Origin: Butyrivibrio sp. M55
Lineage (GTDB): Bacteria > Bacillota > Clostridia > Lachnospirales > Lachnospiraceae
Assembly (NCBI RefSeq): GCF_900116865.1
Contig: NZ_FPCD01000023.1
Span: 1 to 47,598, forward strand
Direction: 5' to 3'
Length of the DNA: 47,598 nucleotides
Positions 32,360 to 43,300 of the stretch are shown one piece after another. A model generated the notes under the pieces. That model was given only the letters and a program-made list of their open reading frames with translations. It ran no database searches and was not told where the DNA came from. The position numbers were made by a program, and so were the translations under genes. How positions within the stretch are numbered: position 1 is the stretch's first letter; each line of letters starts with the position of its first letter.

Positions 32360-33424
32360 ATGATAAAGAGTTTGATTATAAATCCCGGTTCAACTTCTAC
32401 AAAAGTCGGCATCTTTGAGGATGAGACACTTGTAAAAGAGGAAACTTTAAGACACAGCACTGAAGAAATCAATCAGTATGCTACAATCATCGATCAGAAG
32501 GATTTTCGTAAGAACATCATTCTTGATTTCCTTAAAAAAGAAAACATCGACATCAAATCTTTCAACGTAATCGTAGGAAGAGGCGGACTTTTAAGACCTA
32601 TTCCGGGTGGCACATATGAGTGTACAGATGCGCTTCTTGCAGACCTTAAGGTTGGTGTTCAGGGACAGCATGCATCTAACCTCGGCGGTATTCTTGCAAG
32701 AGAGATCGGTGATGAGATCGGTGTTCCTTCATACATCGTTGATCCCGTTGTTGTAGACGAGATGGATCCTGTTGCACGTATCTCAGGTATTCCTGAAGTT
32801 GAGCGTGTTTCAATCGATCATCCTCTTAACCAGAAGGCTGTTGCCAGAAGATATGCAAAAGAGATCGGTAAAAAATATGATGAGATCAGCGTGATCGTAG
32901 TTCACATGGGCGGCGGCACATCAACAGGTGTTCATAAGAACGGTAAGATGGTTGACGTATTCGCAGCGCTTAACGGTGACGGTGCATTCTCACCTGAGAG
33001 AGCTAACGGTATTCCTGCTAAGGCACTCGTTGATCTTTGCTTCTCAGGCAAGTTCACATATGATGAGATGAAAAAGAAAATCGTTGGTGGCGGCGGACTT
33101 AACGCATACCTTGGAACCAACGATATGAGAGAAGTTAACAAGATGTGCGAAGAAGGCGATGAGAAGGCAAATCTTATCCGTGACGCATTCATCTATCAGA
33201 TCTGCAAGAACATTGGCGCTTGCGCTACAGTTCTTAAGGGTAAGGTTGATCAGATCATTCTTACAGGCGGTATTGCATACGGTCAGGTTATCACAGACAA
33301 GATCAAAGAACGTGTTGACTGGATTGCTCCTGTAACCGTATATCCCGGAGAGGATGAGCTTCTTGCACTTGCACAGGGCGCTATCCGTGTTATGAACGGC
33401 GAAGAGGAAGCTAAGAAATATTGA
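32360..33424 (+). CDS. buk: Butyrate kinase
   Basis: The 354-residue protein is an ASKHA-fold acid kinase: [19 protein letters not shown] at the N-terminus is the phosphate-binding loop, [22 protein letters not shown] (about 175-197) the central motif, and '[19 protein letters not shown]' the adenosine-binding motif. The length matches butyrate rather than acetate kinase (about 400). It turns butyryl phosphate and ADP into butyrate and ATP. AAAGGAAA precedes the ATG, and the gene forms an operon with ptb. Confidence 0.95.
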   Translation: MIKSLIINPGSTSTKVGIFEDETLVKEETLRHSTEEINQYATIIDQKDFRKNIILDFLKKENIDIKSFNVIVGRGGLLRPIPGGTYECTDALLADLKVGVQGQHASNLGGILAREIGDEIGVPSYIVDPVVVDEMDPVARISGIPEVERVSIDHPLNQKAVARRYAKEIGKKYDEISVIVVHMGGGTSTGVHKNGKMVDVFAALNGDGAFSPERANGIPAKALVDLCFSGKFTYDEMKKKIVGGGGLNAYLGTNDMREVNKMCEEGDEKANLIRDAFIYQICKNIGACATVLKGKVDQIILTGGIAYGQVITDKIKERVDWIAPVTVYPGEDELLALAQGAIRVMNGEEEAKKY

Positions 33425-33457
33425 TTTAAACAATTGCTTTGGCAATTATAATAAGAG

Positions 33458-33487
33458 CCCCCGATGCTTATATTGGCATCGGGGGTT
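33458..33487 (+). terminator. GC-rich hairpin ending ptb-buk
   Basis: CCCCCGATGC/GCATCGGGGG (33458-33467, 33476-33485) is a perfect 10-bp stem with an 8-base loop. Only two T follow, so it may act as a stability hairpin; the 41-base repeat just after ends in six T. Confidence 0.7.
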
Positions 33488-33502
33488 CGTGCTATAAATA
33501 GG

Positions 33503-33543
33503 AAATCTTAAGATTTACCGTCGAATTTTCTTAAGATTTTTTG
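33503..33543 (+). repeat. 41-base stem-loop repeat, copy 2
   Basis: Same structure as 18997-19037: AAATCTTAAGA (33503-33513) pairs with TCTTAAGATTT (33529-33539), the loop contains ACCGTCGA and T residues follow. It lies behind the butyrate operon and may act as its T-rich terminator. Confidence 0.8.
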
Positions 33544-33566
33544 AAGGGAAGAATTCATGATTTTCA

Positions 33567-33650
33567 TTGACGCATAGAAGAAGTTAATTATAATTATAAT
33601 TAAATGCAGACGAGGGTGTCAGACAAAACACTGTTGCCTGCATTTTTTTT
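33567..33650 (+). ncRNA. Promoter directly followed by a terminator hairpin: short RNA or nadE attenuator
   Basis: TTGACG (33567-33572), 16 bases, TATAAT (33589-33594) predict a start near 33601. AAATGCAG (33602-33609) pairs with CTGCATTT (33638-33645), with an inner GTGT/ACAC pairing, and eight T follow. The product would be a roughly 50-base RNA unless readthrough reaches nadE. No protein is encoded. Confidence 0.5.
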
Positions 33651-33657
33651 GTTTGAT

Positions 33658-33700
33658 GATAGGAAATCCTATCAGATAAAAATTGCTCCGCTATGGAGCA
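33658..33700 (+). promoter_or_regulatory. Two inverted repeats in the nadE leader
   Basis: GATAGGAAATCCTATC (33658-33673) is a perfect 16-base palindrome and could be an operator. TGCTCC/GGAGCA (33684-33689, 33695-33700) forms a small hairpin 27 bases before the nadE start codon. No known riboswitch is recognised. Confidence 0.5.
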
Positions 33701-33726
33701 GGAACTTATGAAATACAGGTGAATAC

Positions 33727-35640
33727 ATGAAAGACGGATTTATTAAAGTGGCGGCGATCACGCCGAATTTGAGAGTGGCCGATGTCCAATATAACATTGG
33801 TGAGATTAAGAAATGGATCAAAGAAGCTGAAAAAGAAAGCGCAAAGATAATTGTGTTTCCGGAGCTGTGTATAACAGGCTACAGCTGTCAGGATCTTTTT
33901 TTACAGGACGAACTGTTGGAAAGCGCAATGGCTGCGCTTATTGAGATAAAAAAGTACACCGAAGAGATCGACGCTATGATCTTCGTTGGGCTTCCGATTG
34001 CGATAGAAGGAAAGCTCTATAACGTCGCGGCGGCGATGAACAGGGGAAAGATTCTTGGGATTGTGTCTAAGATTCATCTTCCGAACTACAATGAATTCTA
34101 TGAGGCAAGGCATTTTTATTCGGGAAAAGAGCTGAATACGGCGATAAATATCGAAGGTAAAGAAGTTCCTGTGGGCAGCAGGATTATTTTTACGTGCGAT
34201 GAAATGCCTGCGCTCAGGATTGGTGCGGAAATTTGTGAGGATCTGTGGGTTCCGAATCCGCCAAGCACAGAGCATTGCCTTGCTGGTGCGACAGTGATGG
34301 TAAATCTGTCGGCATCAAATGAAATAATCGGAAAGAGCAGATATAGAAGGAATCTTGTGAGCGGACAGTCAGCAAGTCTTGTCTGCGCCTACATTTATGC
34401 CTCTGCAGGCCCTAATGAATCAACGCAGGATGTAGTGTTTTCGGGGCACAATATTATGGCGGAAAACGGAAGTATCGTAGCGGAGTCGGAGCTTTTTTCC
34501 GAAGGCATGATTGTTTCAGAGTTTGATTTGAAATACATCGAAGCTGAGCGAAGACGCATGACTACGTACAGTGCGAAACAGACGGAAGCGTATAAAAAGA
34601 TTTCTTTTAACATAAAAAGTGAGGAGACAAGCGTTTCAAGATACATTGCGCCTAAGCCATTTGTTCCGTCAGCAAAAACAGAGAGAAATGAGCGATGCGA
34701 GGAGATTTTGACGATTCAGGCGATGGGACTCAAAAAACGTCTTGAACATATCGGATGCAAGAAGGTCGTCATCGGCATCTCGGGAGGTCTTGATTCGACG
34801 CTGGCGCTTCTTGTGATCATAAAAGCATTTGATTACCTCAAATTGGATAGGCAGGGAATCGTTGCAGTCACCATGCCGGGATTTGGAACGACGGATAGGA
34901 CTTATGACAATGCGCTCAGCCTCATAAAGGAGACGGGAGCGACGCTTAGAGAGATCAATATCGGAGAAGCGGTCAAAAGACATTTTGCAGACATTGCTCA
35001 CGATCCCGAAAACCACGATGTGACCTACGAAAACAGCCAGGCGAGAGAGCGCACGCAGATTCTTATGGACATTGCCAATCAGGTGAACGGAATAGTTATT
35101 GGAACGGGAGATCTGTCGGAGCTTGCGCTTGGATGGGCGACATATAACGGCGATCACATGTCAATGTATGCCGTAAATGCGTCGGTTCCAAAGACGTTGG
35201 TTCGACACCTTGTCGATTATTATGCGGATACTAGCAGTGATGAGAAATTAAGCGAAGTACTTCGCGACATTCTTGATACGCCGGTATCACCCGAGCTTTT
35301 GCCGCCTGAGAATGGCACAATCTCGCAGAAAACGGAAGATCTTGTGGGACCTTATGAGCTTCACGATTTCTTTTTGTACCACATGTTGCGACTTGTGCAG
35401 AGCCCTGCAAAGATATACCGCCTTGCAGGCATAGCTTTTGCGGGAAGCTATACTTCCGAAGAAATTTTGAAATGGGAAAAGGTTTTTTACAAAAGATTTT
35501 TTGCCCAGCACTTTAAGAGAAGCTGTCTGCCTGACGGTCCGAAGGTCGGTTCAGTCGCTGTATCACCGAGGGGAGACCTTAGGATGCCTAGCGATGCTTG
35601 CGCGACTTTGTGGTTAAAAGAGCTGGAAACATTAGGATGA
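33727..35640 (+). CDS. nadE: Glutamine-hydrolysing NAD+ synthase
   Basis: The 637-residue two-domain enzyme amidates nicotinic acid adenine dinucleotide to NAD+. The N-terminal nitrilase-like amidase (about 1-280) has its Glu-Lys-Cys triad in VFPELCITGY, SKIHLPNYNEF and GAEICEDLW. The C-terminal synthetase has the PP-loop ISGGLDST (about 350-357) and GTGDLSELALGWATYNGDHM. Ammonia passes between the domains. The full length fits the eukaryote-like large form found in Clostridia. A short AGGTG ribosome site precedes the ATG. Confidence 0.96.
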   Translation: MKDGFIKVAAITPNLRVADVQYNIGEIKKWIKEAEKESAKIIVFPELCITGYSCQDLFLQDELLESAMAALIEIKKYTEEIDAMIFVGLPIAIEGKLYNVAAAMNRGKILGIVSKIHLPNYNEFYEARHFYSGKELNTAINIEGKEVPVGSRIIFTCDEMPALRIGAEICEDLWVPNPPSTEHCLAGATVMVNLSASNEIIGKSRYRRNLVSGQSASLVCAYIYASAGPNESTQDVVFSGHNIMAENGSIVAESELFSEGMIVSEFDLKYIEAERRRMTTYSAKQTEAYKKISFNIKSEETSVSRYIAPKPFVPSAKTERNERCEEILTIQAMGLKKRLEHIGCKKVVIGISGGLDSTLALLVIIKAFDYLKLDRQGIVAVTMPGFGTTDRTYDNALSLIKETGATLREINIGEAVKRHFADIAHDPENHDVTYENSQARERTQILMDIANQVNGIVIGTGDLSELALGWATYNGDHMSMYAVNASVPKTLVRHLVDYYADTSSDEKLSEVLRDILDTPVSPELLPPENGTISQKTEDLVGPYELHDFFLYHMLRLVQSPAKIYRLAGIAFAGSYTSEEILKWEKVFYKRFFAQHFKRSCLPDGPKVGSVAVSPRGDLRMPSDACATLWLKELETLG

Positions 35641-35649
35641 GGTGCATTT

Positions 35650-36309
35650 ATGGAGATTTTTGACATTATAGGTCCCGTTATGGTCGGACCTTCAAGTTCG
35701 CACACAGCGGGAGCGGTGCGAATAGGGTATGTTGCGAGGAAGCTTCTTGGCGAGGAGATTAAAGAGGCAGAGATATTGCTATACGGTTCGTTCAAAGATA
35801 CCGGAAAAGGCCATGGTACTGATAAGGCGCTTGTTGCGGGACTTCTTGGAATGAGGCCGGATGATTACCAGATTTCGGAGAGCTTTAATATTGCAAAAGA
35901 GAAAAATATAAAGATAACATTCGGCGAAGCCAGACTTGTTGATGCGCATCCCAATTCTGTAGAGCTTGTGCTTCACGGTGTGGACGGCGCATCTATAGAC
36001 ATCGTTGCACAGTCAATAGGCGGTGGTAAGATCAACATTGCACAGATAGACGGCATAGATACGAACTTTTCGGGTGAATATCCGACGCTTATCGTTCATA
36101 ACCTCGATCAGCCCGGGCATGTGTCCGAAGTAACATCAATGCTGTCGCATAAGCTTGTAAATATAGCAACGATGCAGCTTTACCGTTCGTTTAGAGGCGG
36201 AAGGGCTGTTATGGTCGTTGAGTGCGATCAGAAAATTCCCGATGACGGCTTAAAGTGGCTCACCAAGATAGAGGGAGTTCTGAAAGTGACATATTTTGAA
36301 GGCGCGTAA
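35650..36309 (+). CDS. sdaAB: L-serine dehydratase, iron-sulfur type, beta subunit
   Basis: The 219-residue subunit starts EIFDIIGPVMVGPSSSHTAGAVRIG, the family signature with the SSSHT loop, and ends in an ACT domain (about 145-219, EYPTLIVHNLDQPGHVSEVTSMLS). With the alpha subunit it deaminates L-serine to pyruvate and ammonia. It follows nadE by 9 bases, so both may share a transcript. Confidence 0.95.
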   Translation: MEIFDIIGPVMVGPSSSHTAGAVRIGYVARKLLGEEIKEAEILLYGSFKDTGKGHGTDKALVAGLLGMRPDDYQISESFNIAKEKNIKITFGEARLVDAHPNSVELVLHGVDGASIDIVAQSIGGGKINIAQIDGIDTNFSGEYPTLIVHNLDQPGHVSEVTSMLSHKLVNIATMQLYRSFRGGRAVMVVECDQKIPDDGLKWLTKIEGVLKVTYFEGA

Positions 36310-36319
36310 GGAGATTGTT

Positions 36320-37177
36320 ATGTATAAATCTATTGAAGATATATTAAGCCAGGCAAAAGAGAAAGATAAAGAATTCTGGGAAATTGTCCTTGAAACTGAT
36401 ATGGAGAGCAGGTGCGTAAGTATGGAGGAATCCATGCGGACAATGGAGCAGATGCTTGAAGCAATGGAGGACGCCGATTCAAAGTACGACGGTAATCTGA
36501 GGTCGCAGAGCAAAATGAGCGGCGGTGATGGAAAGCTACTGGAAGAATATAATCTTTCGGGGAAAAACATATGCGGAGATTTTCTTGGAAAAGTCATGGA
36601 GCGCGCAATCAAGATGGGCGAATCCAATGCATGCATGAGACGTATAGTTGCCGCTCCGACAGCGGGATCGTGCGGAGTTGTGCCGGCTGTGCTTCTAAGC
36701 TATAAAGATTATTTTGACGTGACAAAAGAAAAACTGATTCACGCTCTCTATGTAGCGGCGGGAATCGGCAAAGTTATCGGTGAAAACGCGAGTATTTCGG
36801 GAGCTTATGGCGGATGCCAGGCTGAGATCGGAACGGCTTCGGCGATGGCATCGGGGGCGCTTGTGTACCTGCAAGGCGGTGATAATGAAGCCATTGCAAA
36901 TGCAGCCGCGCTTTCTCTTAAGAATATGCTGGGGCTTACCTGTGATCCTGTGGGAGGACTTGTGGAAGTTCCCTGTATAAAAAGAAACTCTCACGGAGCT
37001 GTAAATGCGGCTGCGTCCGCACAGCTTGCTCTTGCAGGGATAAAGAGCGCTATTTCGCCCGATGATGTCATAGACAGCATGAGACGAATCGGAAATGAGA
37101 TGCCTGCAGATGTCAAAGAGACGGGAAAGGGAGGATTGGCTGTAACTGAGTCGGCGAAAAAAATGCTGGTAAAATGA
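36320..37177 (+). CDS. sdaAA: L-serine dehydratase, iron-sulfur type, alpha subunit
   Basis: The 285-residue catalytic subunit carries the 4Fe-4S cluster. Cluster cysteines are seen in APTAGSCGVVPA, LGLTCDPVGG and VEVPCIKRN. The start at 36320 is set by AAGGAG; the eight extra in-frame codons upstream overlap the end of sdaAB. No clear terminator follows. Confidence 0.95.
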   Translation: MYKSIEDILSQAKEKDKEFWEIVLETDMESRCVSMEESMRTMEQMLEAMEDADSKYDGNLRSQSKMSGGDGKLLEEYNLSGKNICGDFLGKVMERAIKMGESNACMRRIVAAPTAGSCGVVPAVLLSYKDYFDVTKEKLIHALYVAAGIGKVIGENASISGAYGGCQAEIGTASAMASGALVYLQGGDNEAIANAAALSLKNMLGLTCDPVGGLVEVPCIKRNSHGAVNAAASAQLALAGIKSAISPDDVIDSMRRIGNEMPADVKETGKGGLAVTESAKKMLVK

Positions 37178-37337
37178 GCTTTTTTTGCCATCTGAAAATG
37201 AAAATAAATGCGGAAATTATCGGGAAATAAACACGTTGACGGGCAGTGTCATAAATGGTAGTCTGTCGTTGTGCGATTGGCTTATAAGTAGGGGATGAAT
37301 TAATAACCAGGGGAATTTTTTGTTGGAGGAAAAAGAA

Positions 37338-40300
37338 ATGAGAAAAGCGGGTCGCAAAGCGCTTTCTTTAGTGCTGTCTGTCTACATGGCACTATCTGTT
37401 GGTGTGTCCGATCTTTCCATTGCGTCCTATGCAGCGGATAACTCGGCGAAAACCAATCATTTATGGACTAAAGTCGAATTTAATGAGATATCGGCGGGTG
37501 ATTCCATAGCAATTACAATGACTAGCGATAAAGGTACATACGTGCTTCCAAATGCAAAGACTACAGATGGCGGTCCCAAGGCAAAGCTTGCCAATGTTGT
37601 CGGCGATATGCTCAGCATTCCTGAAGGCGAAGACGATGGATATGCTTGGAATATTACTCAAAAGACTATTGAAGTAAAGTCCAAGGATATGGAAGAAACT
37701 GGTGCCGAGCCGGATGCTGGTAAAGCGGAAGATAATACGTCAAAGAATTCTGATGCAAAGGCTGATGTAATCGATTCGGACGTTTCTAATGTTGATAACG
37801 GCGAATCAGAAAATAATGGAAACGATAAGCCTAAAGCCACAAATACAAAGGCTGTCGAAGAGCAACCTGCAAATATAGTGGATAACAGCACAAAGACTGT
37901 AACCGGTTCGAAGGGAAACAACGATGAACCGGCAAAAAGCAGTGAGCAGTTATCAGCCGACAATAATGACGGTGTTGGAAAAACTGATGTAACACCGACT
38001 GAAAATGCGGCTAAAACAGGTACAGAGCCCGCAGATAAAGCAAAGAATGCAATTCCAACAGATGAAGGGACAAAGAAGGAAGAACCTTCCGGTTCTACTG
38101 ACAAAGAAAATTCAACTGTAGAAGAATACTATACAATTTCTTCAGGAAACAATTACTTATATACAAACGCAGCCAATAACGGCGTTAGAATTTCAGACTC
38201 CAAGCCTGATAACGATGTCGGTGCGAAGTGGAAGATTGATGACGGATATCTTTGCACAGAAGATTCCAAAAACGCTGTAAGATATTTGGGAGTATATAGC
38301 GGAACTGACTTCAGAGCTTATACTAAGAAAAGTGACGGCACCATTGCTGATAATATAAAAGACCAGACTCTTGCTTTCTACAAGCTTACCGATAAGAAAG
38401 CACCTGAAGTTATTCTTGCTCCTACAGCGTCTGTAAAGAGCGGTGAAAATGTTGAAATCGGCACTGAGATTACGCTCTCATGCGCAACGACAGATGCAAA
38501 GATTTATTTTAATACGAACGATACAAAGAATTTCTCTGAATATAAAGAGCCTATCAAGATAACAGAGGATACTACGATTAATGCATATTCCACCAAGAAC
38601 AATGGTGACAGTGAGAAAGTATCTTTTGCATATACGGTGAAAAAAGGAAGCAAGTTCACAGAAAACACAGTGGGCAAGCTCCTTACAAGAGAGTTCTATG
38701 ACGGAGACGTTGTTGTCATATACTATCCGGCTGATAAGAAACTTATGACAGCAAAAGAGGCAACTACAATTCTTGGTGCCAAAACAGGCAAATTCGCAAG
38801 CGAAAACGTGGCTCCTTCAGAAGACGGAACAATAGATATCTCGGGTAAGGATGCGCTTGTTCTTAAAGTTTCCGTAGATGAAAACGGAAAGTGCACACTT
38901 AAGACTCAAGATGGAAAATACCTGACTGCAACAGTTGAAAAAAATGCCATAACCGCAAAGACAACTTGCGCTCTTAAACTTGCAGATTCAGCCGAGGAAT
39001 ACAGCATCTGGAATTTGCAAAAAGCAGGTGAAGACGGCAAATTCCTTCTGGTAAATGACAAGGCAAAGAACGGAGAGTTTAAGGTTGCGCTTGAGTATTA
39101 TGGTGGCGCATTTACAAGCTATGGTATCAAATCAGATACATCAGCTTTTGAATTTAATTTCTATGCACTCGAAGAGGGCAAGAAGGTTGAAAAGACAGAG
39201 AGTGATTCCAACACAGAACTTATAGTTGCGCAGTGGGCAGGAAATGCCAACTACGATGAGGCGGGAATTGCGGACAAGAAAGTCATAAACGGCGATCTTT
39301 ATTCGACCAATGACATGCTTGATGAAAACGCCAAGTACAGTGTTGTTGTTAATGGCGAAAAAGTTCAGCCTTACACATCTGCAAAGTCAAGCACAACAGG
39401 CTCTACAAGCTACTATATGGGTTCTACAGGTGTAATAAGCAATACCGATTACATCCAGATGGAATTCCCTACAGAAGGATATGCAAACATGAATCTCAGC
39501 TTCCGTATGCGTTCATCAAATACGGCAGTGGGAGCTTATCAGCTTCAGTATTCTACAACAGGTGAGGATGGAAGCTTTAAGAATTTCAGTGAAGGTTCAT
39601 ATTCATACAAATATACTTCTTACAGAGACGACAAGCCTACAGAAGTAAGTGACAGTAAGCAGATTTCTGACGGTATTGCCAAGACTTCTGTGGCACCTAC
39701 CAACTATGTGGAATTTAGCTTTAAGATTCCCGAAGGTGCAAATAACAGAGAAAAAGTATATGTAAGACTTGTACCTGCGACAACTCTTTCTGCAAAGGGC
39801 GATAAAGACGCAGGAAAAGGCGGAGCAAACAGAATCGACACCGTTATAGTAACAGGACATCCCGTAGTATCAGACAAGATCTGTGGCCATGTTATCGCAG
39901 ATCCTGCAAGCGGTGAGATTGAAAAAGGCGCTAAGATAGCTCTTTTGACAGGAACCGAAGGTGCGGACATTTATTATTCGATAAACGGTGCGGAAGAAGT
40001 TAAGTATGACGCCGGCAATCAGATCACACTTACAGAGCTTCCTGCAATAATACGTGCCCGTGCGGTTAAAGAGGGGTTAAAAGACAGTGTTACATGCGTT
40101 TATCAGTACACTCAGGCGCAGGTTGCAACAGTAAAGGCAGCTCCAAACGGCGGAGCAATAGCGGCAACTCAGAAGATCACATTGTCTACAAAGACAGAAA
40201 ACGCAAAGATTTTCTACAGATACATGACAGATGAAGAAATCGAGAAAAACGTTGTTGAATCTGTAGAACAGCAGAACGCGGAAGAAGGACAGGAGCCTGC

Positions 40301-43300
40301 TGAAGCAGCGAAGGAAGAAGCTCATAGCGACTGGATAGAATATACACAGCCGTTCGAGTTAAAAGAGCTCCCTTCTCAGATTCAGGTCAAGGCTGTAAAA
40401 GAGGGATGCCTCGACAGCGCGGTTTCAACGCTTAAATTTACTAAGCGTACAAATGAAAGAGAGAACATATACTTCGGTCAGATTCACGCACATACCAACA
40501 TTTCAGACGGTGCGGGATCTTTGGAGGATGCGCTTTCTCATGCATCAAAAGTTAATAACCTTGATTTCATCATCATTACCGATCACTCCAATTCAATTGA
40601 TAATGAAAAGAATTCAAAGATCACGGAAAATGTTGATACAAGCGAGAATGATGAGTGGACTTATGCGCACAATCTTGTAAAGAAGTATTCAACGGATAAA
40701 TTTACCTGTGCGTATGGCTATGAGATGACATGGTCAAACGGACTCGGACACATGAATACCTTTAATACAAAGGGATTCCAGAGCCGTACACAGAAAGATT
40801 ATTCAACATATTCAACAGCGCTCAATAATTACTATGCAGCGCTTAGGACTGCTCCTGATTCTATCAGCCAGTTCAATCACCCGGGTACCACCTTCGGTGA
40901 TTTCCAGGATTTTGCATATTACTCGGAAGAGAACGATGCACTCATTACAATGATAGAGGTTGGTAACGGTGAGGGTGCGATAGGATCTTCGGGTTACTTC
41001 CCTTCATACGAGTATTACATCAGAGCTCTTGATAAGGGCTGGCACGTGGCTCCCACAAACAACCAGGATAACCACAAGGGACTTTGGGGCGATGCCAACA
41101 CTGCACGTACCGTAATGCTTGCAGATACCAACAGCGAAGAAGCAATATACGATGCAATGAGAAATTATCGTATATATGCGACTGAGGACAATGACCTTTC
41201 AATCTACTACACGCTTGATAACAACGTGATGGGTAGTATCCTTGATAAGGATGCGGTAGGTGATACGGTCGAGCTCAAAGCTGACATAAAGGATCCTACG
41301 GATTCTGCAATCGGCAAAGTGGAAGTAATTGTAAACGGCGGTAAGGTGATCGCATCTCAGAACATTGACAAGAGCGAGGCAACAGTATCATTTACAGTGC
41401 CTTCAGCATATTCGTACTACTTTATCAAGATTTCTCAGAATGACAAAGACATTGCTGTAACTGCTCCCGTGTGGGTAGGCAAGGTTGAGGCTTGCGGAAT
41501 CAACAATTTATATACCGATACGGTACTTCCTGTAGCAGGTGAGCCTTTTGATATCAACGTTGACCTTTACAACAACGAAAAGACACCTCTTGAGATTAAG
41601 GACATCGCGATCGAACTTAGCGACGTTGATGGTAAAAAAGTACCTGTATGCAAAGTATCGGGTGCAGATGCAAAAGTTACAGAGGTTGCTTCAAACGGCA
41701 CCGCATCATATAAAACAAGCTATGTTTACAATGAAGCAGGACAGGTGACATATGAAGTTACCGTTACCGCTTTGCTTAACGGAATAGAAAAGATATACAA
41801 AGATAAGATTTCCGTAAATTACGCGGTTCCCAAGATGGTCTCAAATGTGATCATTGACGGTACTCACTATAATGATTACGTTTCGGGTTATTACACCGGA
41901 AATGTGAATGCGTTCATAAATCTTTGCGCTAAGAAAAACATACGTGCAACTGTAGTAAAGGACAATTTCACAAGCGATATGTTAAAAGACTGCAAGTTAC
42001 TTGTATTGTCAGCTCCGGGAAAGAATAACAAAGATAGTTCCAGGGTTTCACATTACAGTGATGACTTTATCAAGATGGTAAAAGAATATGTGGCAGGCGG
42101 CGGATCTGTGATCGTATGCGGACTTGCTGATTATTCCGATACCACAGACTGTCAGACTGCAACCGAGCAGAATAAGATTCTTGAAGCAATCGGCGCAACA
42201 ATCCGTATGGGCTCCGATGAAGTTTGCGATGATACGAATAACGGCGGACAGGTTTTCAGAATGTATCCTACCGTATTCAACAAGGAATCCGCACTTCTTG
42301 CCGGAATAAAGGACGGTCAGAAGTATAGCCAGTATTCGGGATGTTCTGTGGATATTTCAAATGCGAAGGCTACAAACTTCGTTGATGAGGCAGAGTGGCT
42401 CGTAAACGGATTTGAAACCACATATTCCGTTGATTGCAAAGACGGAGCGGGAAAATCTATAGGTGGTAAACTTCCGAACGGAAAAGTCAGCGGCGTAAAG
42501 CTTGATAATGACGGAAAGGTAACATTTATTGCCCGTCAGAAGACAAAGGCAGGCGGTCAGATCATTGTTTCGGGTGGTGTATTCCTCTCAGACTTTGAAG
42601 TAAAAGCTGAAATGGACAACAATGATTCACTTCCGTATGCAAACCATACAATCGTAAACAATATCCTTGAAGGCTCAACGGTTGAGCTTGAGACTACAAC
42701 TATTGCAAAAGCCAGAAAGGGCAAGATGAACGAAGTCTTCGCGGTTGAAGGCTATGTTACATCCGGAACGGACAATCAGAATACAACATTCTTTGATACC
42801 ATCTACATTCAGGATGAGACCGGCGGAATGGATATATTCCCTTATGCAACACCGGGACTTAAGATTGGTACCAAGATGCGCATCGTTGGCTATCTTGCGC
42901 AGTATCAGGGCGACCTTGAACTTAAGGTTATTTCGGCAAAAGAGCTCAAAGCTGATCCCAAAGTATGGGAACCCAAGGCGGTTGATACCAAGACTGCAAT
43001 GGATTACGATAAGCTTGGCGGACAGCTCCTTAAGACAACAGGTAATGTTACAAGAGTTGATTACAATGCCGACGGAACGGTTGCAGAGTTCTGGTTAAAA
43101 GATGCATCGGGAGCCGAGGCAGCAATCTTTATCGATGGTTATATAAGATCCGCTAAGACGGGCAAAAATACTGTCGGCGAGTTTGTAAAGAAAGACGCCA
43201 AAGTTACCGCAGCCGGAGTGCTCTATAAGCATCCGGAAGGAAAATCCGATGTTTCCGTACCTGTTCTCAGAGTTCGTAACTGCGACGATATCGTACTTGC

